Shown here piece after piece: positions 28,186 through 36,047 of a DNA stretch of 46,928 nucleotides; the first letter of the stretch is position 1, and the number at the start of each line of letters is the position of its first letter. The notes below the pieces were generated by a model. It worked only from the letters and a program-made list of their open reading frames with translations. It had not been told where the DNA came from and did no database searches. The DNA comes from an uncultured Ulvibacter sp. (GTDB lineage: Bacteria > Bacteroidota > Bacteroidia > Flavobacteriales > Flavobacteriaceae), in NCBI GenBank assembly GCA_913063405.1, contig CAJXZB010000026.1, positions 1 to 46,928 on the forward strand, given 5' to 3'. The translations under genes and the position numbers were made by a program.

Positions 28186-28950
28186 ATGACGAATATCGTG
28201 ATTTTAGGGTTTGGGAACGTTGGATTTCATTTATGTAAAACTTTAGATAAATATAATCAATTTTCTGTTATTCAAATATATAACAGAAATAAGATATCAA
28301 TTTATTCTGAATTAAAACATATTCCTTCTACAACTAAACTTGCTGAAATAAAAGAGGCTGACATGTATATTTTAGCAATCCCAGATGATGCAATTGCATC
28401 TTTTTCTGAAGCACTTCCCTTAAAAAATAAACTGGTAGTTCACACTTCTGGAGGTGCGGCAATGGAAGCACTTTCTGAAGCAAACAGAAAAGGAGTTTTT
28501 TATCCATTGCAAAGTTTTTCGAAAAAGCGAGATCCTGATTTTAATGAGATTCCTATTTGCATTGAGGCGGAAAGAAAATCGGATTTAACACTTCTGAAAA
28601 AACTAGGCGAAGCCATTTCAGAAAAGGTAGTTGAGGTCAATTCTGAAGAACGTGCGAAACTGCATTTAGCTGCGGTTTTTGTAAACAACTTCGTGAACTA
28701 TATGTACGACATAAGTAGTGATATCTTAAGCAAGAGTAAACTCCCCTTCGAGCTGCTTAGACCTCTGATTGCAGAAACAGCAAATAAGATTGAAACTTTG
28801 TCGCCTAAAGAAGCACAAACTGGTCCGGCCAAACGCAGCGATAAAAAAACAATAGAAAAACACTTACATTTGTTGGAGAACGGACCTCATAAAGAGCTAT
28901 ACCAACAACTAACAGAAGCCATTCTTACTTCCTATGGAAAAAAGCTATAA
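28186..28950 (+). CDS. Rossmann-fold DUF2520 protein
   Basis: A 254-residue NAD(P)-binding protein. The N-terminus VILGFGNVGFHLCKTLDKY has the GxGxxG-like nucleotide loop, followed by MYILAIPDDAI and VHTSGGAAME. The second half is DUF2520, an all-helical dimerisation region like that of ProC and 3-hydroxyisobutyrate dehydrogenases, with LAAVFVNNFVNYMY and GPAKRSDKKTIEKHL. The substrate is unknown. It overlaps the KdsC-like gene by 17 bp and heads a four-gene set (KdsC-like, UbiA, Maf), an arrangement I have seen often in Flavobacteriia. Confidence 0.88.
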   Translation: MTNIVILGFGNVGFHLCKTLDKYNQFSVIQIYNRNKISIYSELKHIPSTTKLAEIKEADMYILAIPDDAIASFSEALPLKNKLVVHTSGGAAMEALSEANRKGVFYPLQSFSKKRDPDFNEIPICIEAERKSDLTLLKKLGEAISEKVVEVNSEERAKLHLAAVFVNNFVNYMYDISSDILSKSKLPFELLRPLIAETANKIETLSPKEAQTGPAKRSDKKTIEKHLHLLENGPHKELYQQLTEAILTSYGKKL

Positions 28951-29467
28951 AGAATACCTTACCCATATCACCACCTTTGTTTTTGACGTGGATGGAGTGT
29001 TAACTGACGGAACAATAACCGTTACCACAGATGGTGAGATGCTGCGCACCATGAATATAAAAGACGGCTATGCTCTTAAAACAGCAGTGGACAGAGGTTA
29101 TAATGTTTGTATAATTTCTGGCGGAAGCAATGAAGGTGTTCGATTAAGATTCCACGGATTGGGTATTAAGAATATCTACTTAGGCGCACATCACAAAACG
29201 GAGACCTTGAATAATTATCTCGAAACGAAAGCCTTGAAACGAGAAAACATACTCTTTATGGGTGATGACATTCCCGATCTTGCTGTTATGCAGGAAATTG
29301 GTTTGCCTTGTTGCCCGCAGGATGCTGTTCCCGAAATCAAAGAAGTCGCAAAGTACGTTTCTCATAAAAAAGGTGGCAAAGGTGCTGTACGAGATGTTAT
29401 CGAGCAGGTTTTAAAAGTACAAGGGAAGTGGATAAGTAATGGAGATACAAGTGCAAAGTATGATTAA
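28934..29467 (+). CDS. KdsC-like HAD phosphatase
   Basis: A 177-residue HAD-superfamily C0-type phosphatase resembling 3-deoxy-D-manno-octulosonate 8-phosphate phosphatase. The nucleophile motif is FVFDVDGVLTDGTI, motif II lies in VCIISGGSNEGV, and the metal-binding motif is FMGDDIPDLAVM. Members of this size are tetramers without a cap domain. A role in Kdo and lipopolysaccharide synthesis is likely, but no other kds gene is near. The ATG lies within the end of the DUF2520 gene. Confidence 0.88.
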   Translation: MEKSYKEYLTHITTFVFDVDGVLTDGTITVTTDGEMLRTMNIKDGYALKTAVDRGYNVCIISGGSNEGVRLRFHGLGIKNIYLGAHHKTETLNNYLETKALKRENILFMGDDIPDLAVMQEIGLPCCPQDAVPEIKEVAKYVSHKKGGKGAVRDVIEQVLKVQGKWISNGDTSAKYD

Positions 29468-29506
29468 TTGGAAGTGACCTTCTGCCAACCTTAAACTAGC
29501 TACAAA

Positions 29507-30418
29507 TTGTCTTTCCTAAACCTCATCCGTTATCAAAACCTCATCATCATTGCGGCAATGCAGGTATTTGTGAAGTATGGTCTTTTTGAAGCTCTGGAAG
29601 TGCAACTTGCACTTAATAATTTTCAGTTTTCTTTGTTGGTAATTGCGACAGTCTGTATTGCTGCTGCAGGAAATGTGATTAACGATATTTATGATGTCGA
29701 AATCGACCAAGTTAACAAGCCAAGTAAAGTTATTATTGGCAAAAGGATTTCAGAAAAAAGCAGCAACTACATCTTTATTGTTCTAAATGTTGTTGGTGTT
29801 GGAGCCGGGTTTTATCTTTCGAATACTATTAACAAACCCGCATTCGCCACCCTGTTTATATTAATCTCTGCATCACTATATCTTTACGCATCCTACTTGA
29901 AAGGAATACTGTTAATTGGCAACCTCTTAATCTCAATGCTAGTTGCGGCAAGTATTCTAATTGTTGGTTTTTTTGATATTCTTCCTGCGATTAACACTGA
30001 TGAAATGGACCTGCAGGTGATCGTACTAAAAGTCCTTCTACATTATAGCTTATTTGCGTTTCTAATTAACTTTATACGCGAATTAGTAAAGGATTTACAG
30101 GATATCAACGGAGATAAAAATGGAGGAATGAATACCCTACCAATCGCCATTGGCAGAAAACGAGCAACTTATTTCGTTTTTATTCTAGGTGTATTAATGG
30201 TCATATCCATTGTAATCTACATGTATGCATATTTGTATCACCATCAGGCCATGGTACTATACTTTCTATTTCTTATAGTAGCCCCTCTACTCTATTTTTG
30301 CATTAAAACTTGGGATGCGGCAACCAAAAACGATTATGCCTTTTTATCTTTACTTCTGAAAATCTGTATGCTTCTAGGAATGTCTTCGATTCTTTTATAT
30401 AAGTTTGTTGTTGTTTAA
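29507..30418 (+). CDS. UbiA-family prenyltransferase, (di)geranylgeranylglycerol phosphate synthase-like
   Basis: A 303-residue integral membrane prenyltransferase with 8 or 9 hydrophobic segments. The two Asp-rich motifs are NDIYDVEIDQVNKP and DLQDINGDKNGGMNTLPIAIG. It starts with TTG at 29507: an in-frame TAA lies at 29492-29494, and SFLNLIRYQNLIIIAAMQ matches typical N-termini of this family. Bacteroidota homologues are usually labelled geranylgeranylglycerol-phosphate geranylgeranyltransferase, and FCB-group bacteria have been proposed to have archaeal-type ether-lipid steps. A menaquinone-like aromatic substrate is the alternative. Confidence 0.85.
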   Translation: MSFLNLIRYQNLIIIAAMQVFVKYGLFEALEVQLALNNFQFSLLVIATVCIAAAGNVINDIYDVEIDQVNKPSKVIIGKRISEKSSNYIFIVLNVVGVGAGFYLSNTINKPAFATLFILISASLYLYASYLKGILLIGNLLISMLVAASILIVGFFDILPAINTDEMDLQVIVLKVLLHYSLFAFLINFIRELVKDLQDINGDKNGGMNTLPIAIGRKRATYFVFILGVLMVISIVIYMYAYLYHHQAMVLYFLFLIVAPLLYFCIKTWDAATKNDYAFLSLLLKICMLLGMSSILLYKFVVV

Positions 30419-30444
30419 AATAAATACGGATCTCATTTCGAATC

Positions 30445-31032
30445 ATGCTAAGAGAAAAATTAAAAAATCATACAGTGATTTTGGCTTCGGGCTCCCCTAG
30501 AAGGCAAGATTTTTTCAAGAAATTGGATATGAATTTTGTAATAGATGTTCGTGAAATTGAAGAGGTTTATCCTAATCATTTGCTGGGTGCAGAGATAACA
30601 GATTATCTGGCTCAACTTAAGGCTTCTGCCTTTCAAGATCTTACCGAAAAGGACATTCTAGTTACAAGCGATACCATTGTATGGAAAGACAACCAGGCTA
30701 TTGGGAAACCAAAAAATGAAGAAGATGCCAAAAAGATGCTTCGGAATTTAAGTGGTGTTATGCACGAGGTATTCACTTCAGTTTGTTTTACGGGTAAAAA
30801 CTTTCAAGAAACCGTAAACGATACTACTAAAGTATGGTTTAAGGAGTTGACAGATAGTGAAATTGATTATTATATAGCCAATTATAAACCGTTCGATAAG
30901 GCGGGTAGTTATGGAATCCAAGACTGGCTTGGTTATATTGCAATTGACAGATTAGAAGGTTCATTTTTTAACGTGATGGGGCTTCCAACTAGGCTTGTTT
31001 ATAAAACGTTAATGAAGCTTGCCTCTCGCTGA
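30445..31032 (+). CDS. maf: Maf-family nucleoside triphosphate pyrophosphatase
   Basis: A 195-residue house-cleaning nucleotide pyrophosphatase acting on non-canonical or modified dTTP/UTP-type substrates. Signature segments are VILASGSPRRQDFFKKL, LVTSDTIVW with the catalytic Asp, GKPKNEEDAKKMLRNLSG and FDKAGSYGIQDWLGYIAIDRLEGS. Length is typical. It is the last gene of the DUF2520-KdsC-UbiA-Maf set, 26 bp after the prenyltransferase. Confidence 0.94.
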   Translation: MLREKLKNHTVILASGSPRRQDFFKKLDMNFVIDVREIEEVYPNHLLGAEITDYLAQLKASAFQDLTEKDILVTSDTIVWKDNQAIGKPKNEEDAKKMLRNLSGVMHEVFTSVCFTGKNFQETVNDTTKVWFKELTDSEIDYYIANYKPFDKAGSYGIQDWLGYIAIDRLEGSFFNVMGLPTRLVYKTLMKLASR

Positions 31033-31065
31033 TTTTAACTTAATTTTACTTTAAAATCTGTACGT

Positions 31066-32004
31066 ATGAAACTGCTTTCAGTCATACTGGGTATCGTTAT
31101 ACTGTCTTCCAGCTTATTTGTGAGCTGCAACCAGCCTAAAAAAGATTCATTAGCGCTTCACACTACAATTGAACACATTGAACAAGCTTCTGTCGATAAC
31201 CGAGCTTACCAAGGAGTTTAAAGACTATGGTACGCAGGAAATGCGGAAATCACTTCTTATAAGTTAGAACAGGCACGCTACGGAGAACTACACCAAGGTA
31301 CAGCAGTTACTATCTTCGTAACAGAAGACTTCTCCCCAACAAACAGATAAAAAGCGGATAATTTTTCAGAAAAAACATTCCGATATTAAAGTTGAATGCG
31401 ACAAAGAAGTTTCTAACTGGCGTCTACCCTTATTCAATAATGACGAGTACCTTTAATCCCATTTCATCAAAAGGGCATGCGGTCAAATTGATAAGTTCGA
31501 CTCAAGAATGGTGTGGACAAGTATTTGCGCAACTCAACAATAAAAAGAAGTTTGAAATAGACTCCTATTCGTATTTTGAAAGCGAAGGCGACAAATCTAT
31601 CTCTCTAGAAAAACTGGCTGGAAAATGAACTTTGGAATATCATGCGTATTAATCCGGAGGAGTTACCAACAGGAACCTTGGAACTAATTCCTTCCTTCGA
31701 ATTTTTAAGGCTTCGACATAAGGAAATGAAGGCTTACCAGGCTTTTCTAAGGCTAAAACAAGGAGATGCACTAAGTATTTATACAATTGAGTATCTCGAC
31801 TTATCCAGAAGTCTAACCATTTATTTTAGCAGCACCTTTCCTTATGAGATAGAAAAATGGGAAGAAACCTCTTTAAGTGGTTTTGGAACAGACTCCAAAG
31901 CGCTTACTACGACGGCAACAAAAATTAAGCGCATTAAAACACCATATTGGTCGCAAAACGGTATCAAGGATTTAATAATGAGAGATTCTTTGGGCCTAAA
32001 ATAA
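31066..32004 (+). pseudogene. Flavobacterial lipoprotein-like gene with at least three frame breaks
   Basis: An ATG at 31066 opens a lipoprotein signal with the lipobox LFVSC. The frame is lost by 31220, where the conserved ELTKEFKDY segment is out of frame; two bases also seem missing within the following DYWYAGNAEITSYKLEQARY region. From 31392 the frame reads LNATKKFLTGVYPYSIM and QEWCGQVFAQLNNKKKF, then breaks at about 31620 (LAGK/NELWNIM) and runs on to SLGLK at 32004. The family is conserved in Flavobacteriia next to the true maf gene and is often mislabelled 'septum formation inhibitor Maf'. No function is known. Confidence 0.85.
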
Positions 32005-32010
32005 TCACCT

Positions 32011-32520
32011 ATGTTTTTTGAAAATTATTCAACAGAATTACTACAATCGGCTATTCATATACCTTTGTTCATTCTTCTGCGGTGGATAACTATTCTAGTA
32101 GTAAAAAAATATTCTAAAAAATATGATCGGGCAAAACATCGCACTAGACGTTTAATAAGATATGTCAATTTTACAAGCATTTCTATTGCCTTGATTGGAC
32201 TTGTTCTCATTTGGAGCGGTCAATTTAAAGATTTAGGCCTTATGTTATCATCTGTATTTGCGGTAATAGGCATTGGCTTTTTTGCACAATGGTCGATTCT
32301 AAGCAATATCACAAGCGGAATTATTATGTTCTTTACGTTCCCTTATAAGCTTGGAGATTATATAAAGATTCAGGACAAGGACTTTCCTTGTGAAGGCATT
32401 ATAGATGAAATCAAGCTCTTTCACACCATTATCAAAAGTGGAGAAAATGAGATCATCACCTATCCCAATAGTATGATGCTTCAAAAAGGGGTAACCATTG
32501 TTAAATCAAGAACGCCATAA
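32011..32520 (+). CDS. Small MscS-type mechanosensitive channel
   Basis: A 169-residue inner-membrane protein with three hydrophobic segments (about residues 14-30, 50-68 and 74-95) followed by the short MscS beta domain: LSNITSGIIMFFTFPYKLGD, then IIDEIKLFHTIIKSGENEIITYPNSMMLQKG. It lacks the large C-terminal cage domain of E. coli MscS, as many Flavobacteriia paralogues do. It should release solutes upon hypo-osmotic stress. The gene follows the decayed lipoprotein gene by 6 bp. Confidence 0.88.
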   Translation: MFFENYSTELLQSAIHIPLFILLRWITILVVKKYSKKYDRAKHRTRRLIRYVNFTSISIALIGLVLIWSGQFKDLGLMLSSVFAVIGIGFFAQWSILSNITSGIIMFFTFPYKLGDYIKIQDKDFPCEGIIDEIKLFHTIIKSGENEIITYPNSMMLQKGVTIVKSRTP

Positions 32521-32521
32521 C

Positions 32522-32555
32522 GCCTAACGAACATCCCTCTAAATGCTTGTTAGGC
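32522..32555 (+). repeat. Imperfect hairpin GCCTAAC ... GTTAGGC
   Basis: GCCTAAC (32522-32528) and GTTAGGC (32549-32555) are perfect inverses, and the next five positions pair with one mismatch and one G-U. It begins one base after the MscS stop codon. There is no T tract, so it is a poor intrinsic terminator, though it may protect the 3' end of the message. Confidence 0.6.
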
Positions 32556-32607
32556 AAATAGTTGAAATGTTGTCGATTTTTCCTTAGCTTTAAGAAAAAG
32601 AAAAAAG

Positions 32608-33325
32608 ATGAAAAAAATACTACCCTGCGCACTCGCGCTTGTTTTTTCGTTGCAAATTTCTGCGCAAGAATTACTTGGAGAATGAACCCTACACTATATG
32701 GTTATAGACAACGTAATGATTGACGTTCCGCAACCCGGACCACCTAATATTTTTTATCACCCGAAAATTGAGTTCTATGAATCGTCTGAAGGATATGAGG
32801 CAACTGCTTCTATTAGCATTGATAATAACACCTTTTTCGAATCAGAGCCGCCAATGGTTATAGGAACCGATACCTTTACTTTTCAATTTGGTAGCGTCAC
32901 CCTTGGAGATTGCATTATTTATTGCGATCTAGAATCTAATTATTTTGGCACCATTTTAGGCGGTGCTAATCGAACTTTCGATTATGAAATAACTACAGCT
33001 GGTAATGGGGATAAAACTCTTGTTATAGTATCTCCAGAAGGGGATATAGCTGTACACGGAGATTTTATTCTTGCTAATTCAGATTTCGAGCAATCTCGTA
33101 TTTCAATATTTCCAAATCCTGTAGAAAATGAGTTGCAACTAGTATTTCAAGGGTTCACTGTTTCGGATGTGAAAATCATTTCAATAAAAGGAAAGCGGAT
33201 TTCAGGAGTTCAATTCTCAGAAAATAACACAATAGATGTATCTTATTTTGGCTTCTGGGTTATATTTCTTGGAATTGAAGGATCTAGAAGGCAAAAGTCA
33301 TATTCAAAAATTCTTAAAGCGATAG
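32608..33325 (+). pseudogene. Exported protein with type IX secretion C-terminal domain; nonsense and frameshift mutations
   Basis: From ATG 32608 the signal peptide (KKILPCALALVFSLQISAQ) leads to ELLGE and then TGA at 32683-32685, where a Trp (TGG) would fit before TLHYMVIDNVMIDV, which continues in the same frame. The body is beta-rich. The C-terminus contains RISIFPNPVENELQL, typical of type A T9SS sorting domains. One extra T near 33246-33249 shifts the frame. In the restored frame the tail reads YLASGLYFLELKDLEGKSHI and ends QKFLKR at the TAG at 33323-33325. The protein should be neither full-length nor sorted. The cargo function is unknown. Confidence 0.85.
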
Positions 33326-33395
33326 ATTTTGGCAAGCGGTTGCTGAAGAAATGTTAAAGAACAGCCAATAGATTATTCTTATTTTCGATTTTGGG

Positions 33396-33403
33396 TATAT
33401 TTG
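33396..33403 (+). promoter_or_regulatory. -7 promoter element of the PIG-L gene
   Basis: TATATTTG matches TAnnTTTG exactly and lies 29 bases before the ATG at 33433. No TTG was found about 20 bases upstream, so only half of the promoter is supported. Confidence 0.5.
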
Positions 33404-33432
33404 ATTCTTACTGAATAACCTATCAAATATCC

Positions 33433-35931
33433 ATGCGAAAACTCTATTCTGCAATTCTTTTTATTGCCTTCGGAACAACATTTCTATTTGCACAACAACC
33501 ACAGAAACCCACCTCTTCTGAAATTTATCAAAAATTAGAAAAACTTAACTTTCTAGGATCTGCTCTTTATATCGCGGCGCATCCAGATGATGAAAACACC
33601 AGGCTAATCTCCTATTTGGCAAATGATGTAAAAGCAAATACGGCCTATTTGTCACTTACTAGAGGCGACGGAGGCCAGAATCTAGTAGGCCCAGAAATAA
33701 GAGAGCTACTTGGAGTCATCCGCACACAAGAACTGCTGGCGGCAAGACGAACAGATGGAGGAAATCAGTTATTTACGAGAGCAAATGACTTTGGATATTC
33801 AAAACATCCAGATGAGACTCTAGCGATTTGGAATGAGAAAGAAGTGCTAAGTGATGTTGTTCGCGCCATTCGAAAGTTTAAACCCGATGTTGTAATTAAC
33901 CGATTCAATCATCGAAATCCAGGTTCTACACACGGGCACCACACCTCCTCGGCCATGCTAAGTTTTGAAGCTTTTGATTTAGTTGGCGATAAAACCAAAT
34001 ATGAAGAAACTGTCGCAACTTTTGGCATTTGGCAGCCCAAGAGGTTATTGTTTAATACCTCCTGGTGGTTTTATGGAAGTAGAGAAAAATTTGAAAAAGC
34101 GGACAAGTCAAAACTATTGGAAGTTGAAACTGGAAATTATTATCCTTCTTTGGGTCTTTCTAATGGTGAGATTGCTTCCTTAAGCCGAAGTATGCATAAG
34201 TCCCAGGGATTTGGTAGTACAGGTACTAGAGGTAGTCAAACAGAGTATTTAGAGTTTTTAAAGGGTGATTTTCCTTCAGATAAAAGCAATCTTTTCGATG
34301 GGATAGACACGAGTTGGTCTCGTGTGGAAGGTGGCGCGCCAATTGGAATTCTTTTATCTAAAGTAACTAAAGCCTTTAATTTTACAGATCCTTCGGCAAG
34401 TGTCCCACAATTAATAGAAGCATACAAGATGATTAATCAGTTACCTGACGGTCATTGGAAACGCATAAAACTTTCAAAAATAAAACAACTCATAACAGAC
34501 TGCTCTGGTTTGTTTTTAGAGGCTATTGCGAGCGTTCAACGTGTTTCCCCAAAAGGAGAAATGAAAGTAGCTATAGAAGCAATTAACAGGTCCAACGCAT
34601 CGATTAAATTAAATTCGGTTACCTCACCAATTATTTCGTTTCCAACCACACTAATTGCTACGCCATTGCTCCCTAACAAAAAAGAAGTGTTAGAGAGTGT
34701 TGAAGGCACGTTTTCTGGCACGACATATACAGCACCTTATTGGCTAAACGAAAAAGGAAGTTTAGGAATGTATAAGGTGAGCGATCCTTCTCTGATAGGG
34801 CTTCCAGAAACAACCAATCAGTTTCCAGTTGAATTTAATATGACCATTGAGGGAGTTCAAATAAAAATGGTAAGAAACATTGTTTACAAGTTTAATGATC
34901 CAGTTAAAGGAGAAATGTATAGACCATTTCAAGTATTGCCTGAAGTGACTTCAAGCATTTCTGAAAAAGTGCTGATTTTTGCTACTTCCGAAGCACAGGA
35001 AATTCCAGTAAAAGTAAGTGCTGGACGAGATGGGATTTCGGGAATGGTTAGCTTACAACATCCAAAAGGTTGGGTGGTTACGCCATCGCAACAGACCTTT
35101 AATTTAGCAAGAACTGGTGAGGAGCAAACGTTATTGTTTAATGTACAACCTCCAGCAAACCAAAGTGAAGGACTTATAAAACCACTAGTACAAATTGGGG
35201 ACAGTTTCTACAACGAAGAATTAGTGACATTGGATTACGACCACATTCCTTATCAAAGTGTATTGTTGCCTTCGGAAGCAAAGGTTGTTCGCATCAACAT
35301 TCAGAAAAAAGGACAGAAAATAGGTTATATCGAGGGAGCTGGTGATGCAGTTCCTGAAAGTTTAAAACAAATTGGATATTCAGTAACTACGATAGCTCCT
35401 AAAGAAATTACCAAAGAAAATTTAGCGCCATTCGATGCAATAGTGGTTGGCATCCGGGCTTATAATACTGTTCCTGAATTAGAATTTTCACAGACTGTTT
35501 TGAATAATTATGTGAATCAAGGAGGAAATCTCATCATTCAATACAATACAAATCACCGTATGGTAACAAAGGATATTGCCCCATATGAGATAAAGCTTTC
35601 CAGAGATCGTGTTACCGATGAGCATTCGGAAGTAGAAATTCTTGCACCGAACCATGCTGTATTAAATAGTCCTAATAAAATTATACCGTCAGATTTCGAT
35701 GGTTGGGTACAAGAACGAGGTTTGTATTTTCCAAATGAATGGGATGATGCCTACACGCCTATTTTGGGGATGCATGATAAGGGTTCTAAACAAACCAAAG
35801 GATCCTTATTAGTTGCCAAGCACGGAGAAGGACACTATATTTATACAGGATTAAGCTTCTTTAGAGAATTACCCGCAGGAGTTCCGGGAGCGTATCGCTT
35901 ATTTGCTAATTTATTATCAATAGGAAACTAA
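33433..35931 (+). CDS. Exported PIG-L/LmbE-family deacetylase
   Basis: An 832-residue protein with a signal peptide (residues 1-20, ending LFAQ). The N-terminal PIG-L domain (about residues 35-260) has the zinc motif YIAAHPDDENTR, LTRGDGGQNLVG and FNHRNPGSTHGHHTSS, characteristic of de-N-acetylases acting on GlcNAc-type sugars. About 550 further residues include beta-sandwich-like segments and a C-terminal region with FDAIVVGIRAYNTVPEL and GGNLIIQYNTN, resembling a glutamine amidotransferase-like fold. It is intact over 2.5 kb and is followed at once by a microprotein gene and a sodium symporter, suggesting uptake of the released product. Confidence 0.9.
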   Translation: MRKLYSAILFIAFGTTFLFAQQPQKPTSSEIYQKLEKLNFLGSALYIAAHPDDENTRLISYLANDVKANTAYLSLTRGDGGQNLVGPEIRELLGVIRTQELLAARRTDGGNQLFTRANDFGYSKHPDETLAIWNEKEVLSDVVRAIRKFKPDVVINRFNHRNPGSTHGHHTSSAMLSFEAFDLVGDKTKYEETVATFGIWQPKRLLFNTSWWFYGSREKFEKADKSKLLEVETGNYYPSLGLSNGEIASLSRSMHKSQGFGSTGTRGSQTEYLEFLKGDFPSDKSNLFDGIDTSWSRVEGGAPIGILLSKVTKAFNFTDPSASVPQLIEAYKMINQLPDGHWKRIKLSKIKQLITDCSGLFLEAIASVQRVSPKGEMKVAIEAINRSNASIKLNSVTSPIISFPTTLIATPLLPNKKEVLESVEGTFSGTTYTAPYWLNEKGSLGMYKVSDPSLIGLPETTNQFPVEFNMTIEGVQIKMVRNIVYKFNDPVKGEMYRPFQVLPEVTSSISEKVLIFATSEAQEIPVKVSAGRDGISGMVSLQHPKGWVVTPSQQTFNLARTGEEQTLLFNVQPPANQSEGLIKPLVQIGDSFYNEELVTLDYDHIPYQSVLLPSEAKVVRINIQKKGQKIGYIEGAGDAVPESLKQIGYSVTTIAPKEITKENLAPFDAIVVGIRAYNTVPELEFSQTVLNNYVNQGGNLIIQYNTNHRMVTKDIAPYEIKLSRDRVTDEHSEVEILAPNHAVLNSPNKIIPSDFDGWVQERGLYFPNEWDDAYTPILGMHDKGSKQTKGSLLVAKHGEGHYIYTGLSFFRELPAGVPGAYRLFANLLSIGN

Positions 35932-35935
35932 TTTA

Positions 35936-36046
35936 ATGGAGACAACCGAACATAATTTTACTTGGAAATTGAAGTACACTTTGGTGCTACTGTTTAATGC
36001 GATCTATATCGTCTTATTTTATTTTTTAATGCAAAGCTACACTTAA
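35936..36046 (+). CDS. 36-residue single-helix membrane microprotein
   Basis: ATG at 35936 to TAA at 36044 encodes METTEHNFTWKLKYT, one hydrophobic helix (about residues 15-33) and the tail QSYT. It starts 4 bp after the PIG-L stop and ends 1 bp before the symporter start, so translation is probably coupled to both. Its size and position suggest a small accessory subunit of the symporter, in the manner of the DUF4212/DUF485 small subunits, though it is shorter and I do not see homology. The function is inference. Confidence 0.7.
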   Translation: METTEHNFTWKLKYTLVLLFNAIYIVLFYFLMQSYT

Positions 36047-36047
36047 T

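Noticed and set aside
32683..32685. TGA read as tryptophan in this organism
   Set aside because: hisC, hisB and hisH all end in TGA at ATGA overlaps, and TGG is used for Trp throughout, so TGA is a normal stop.
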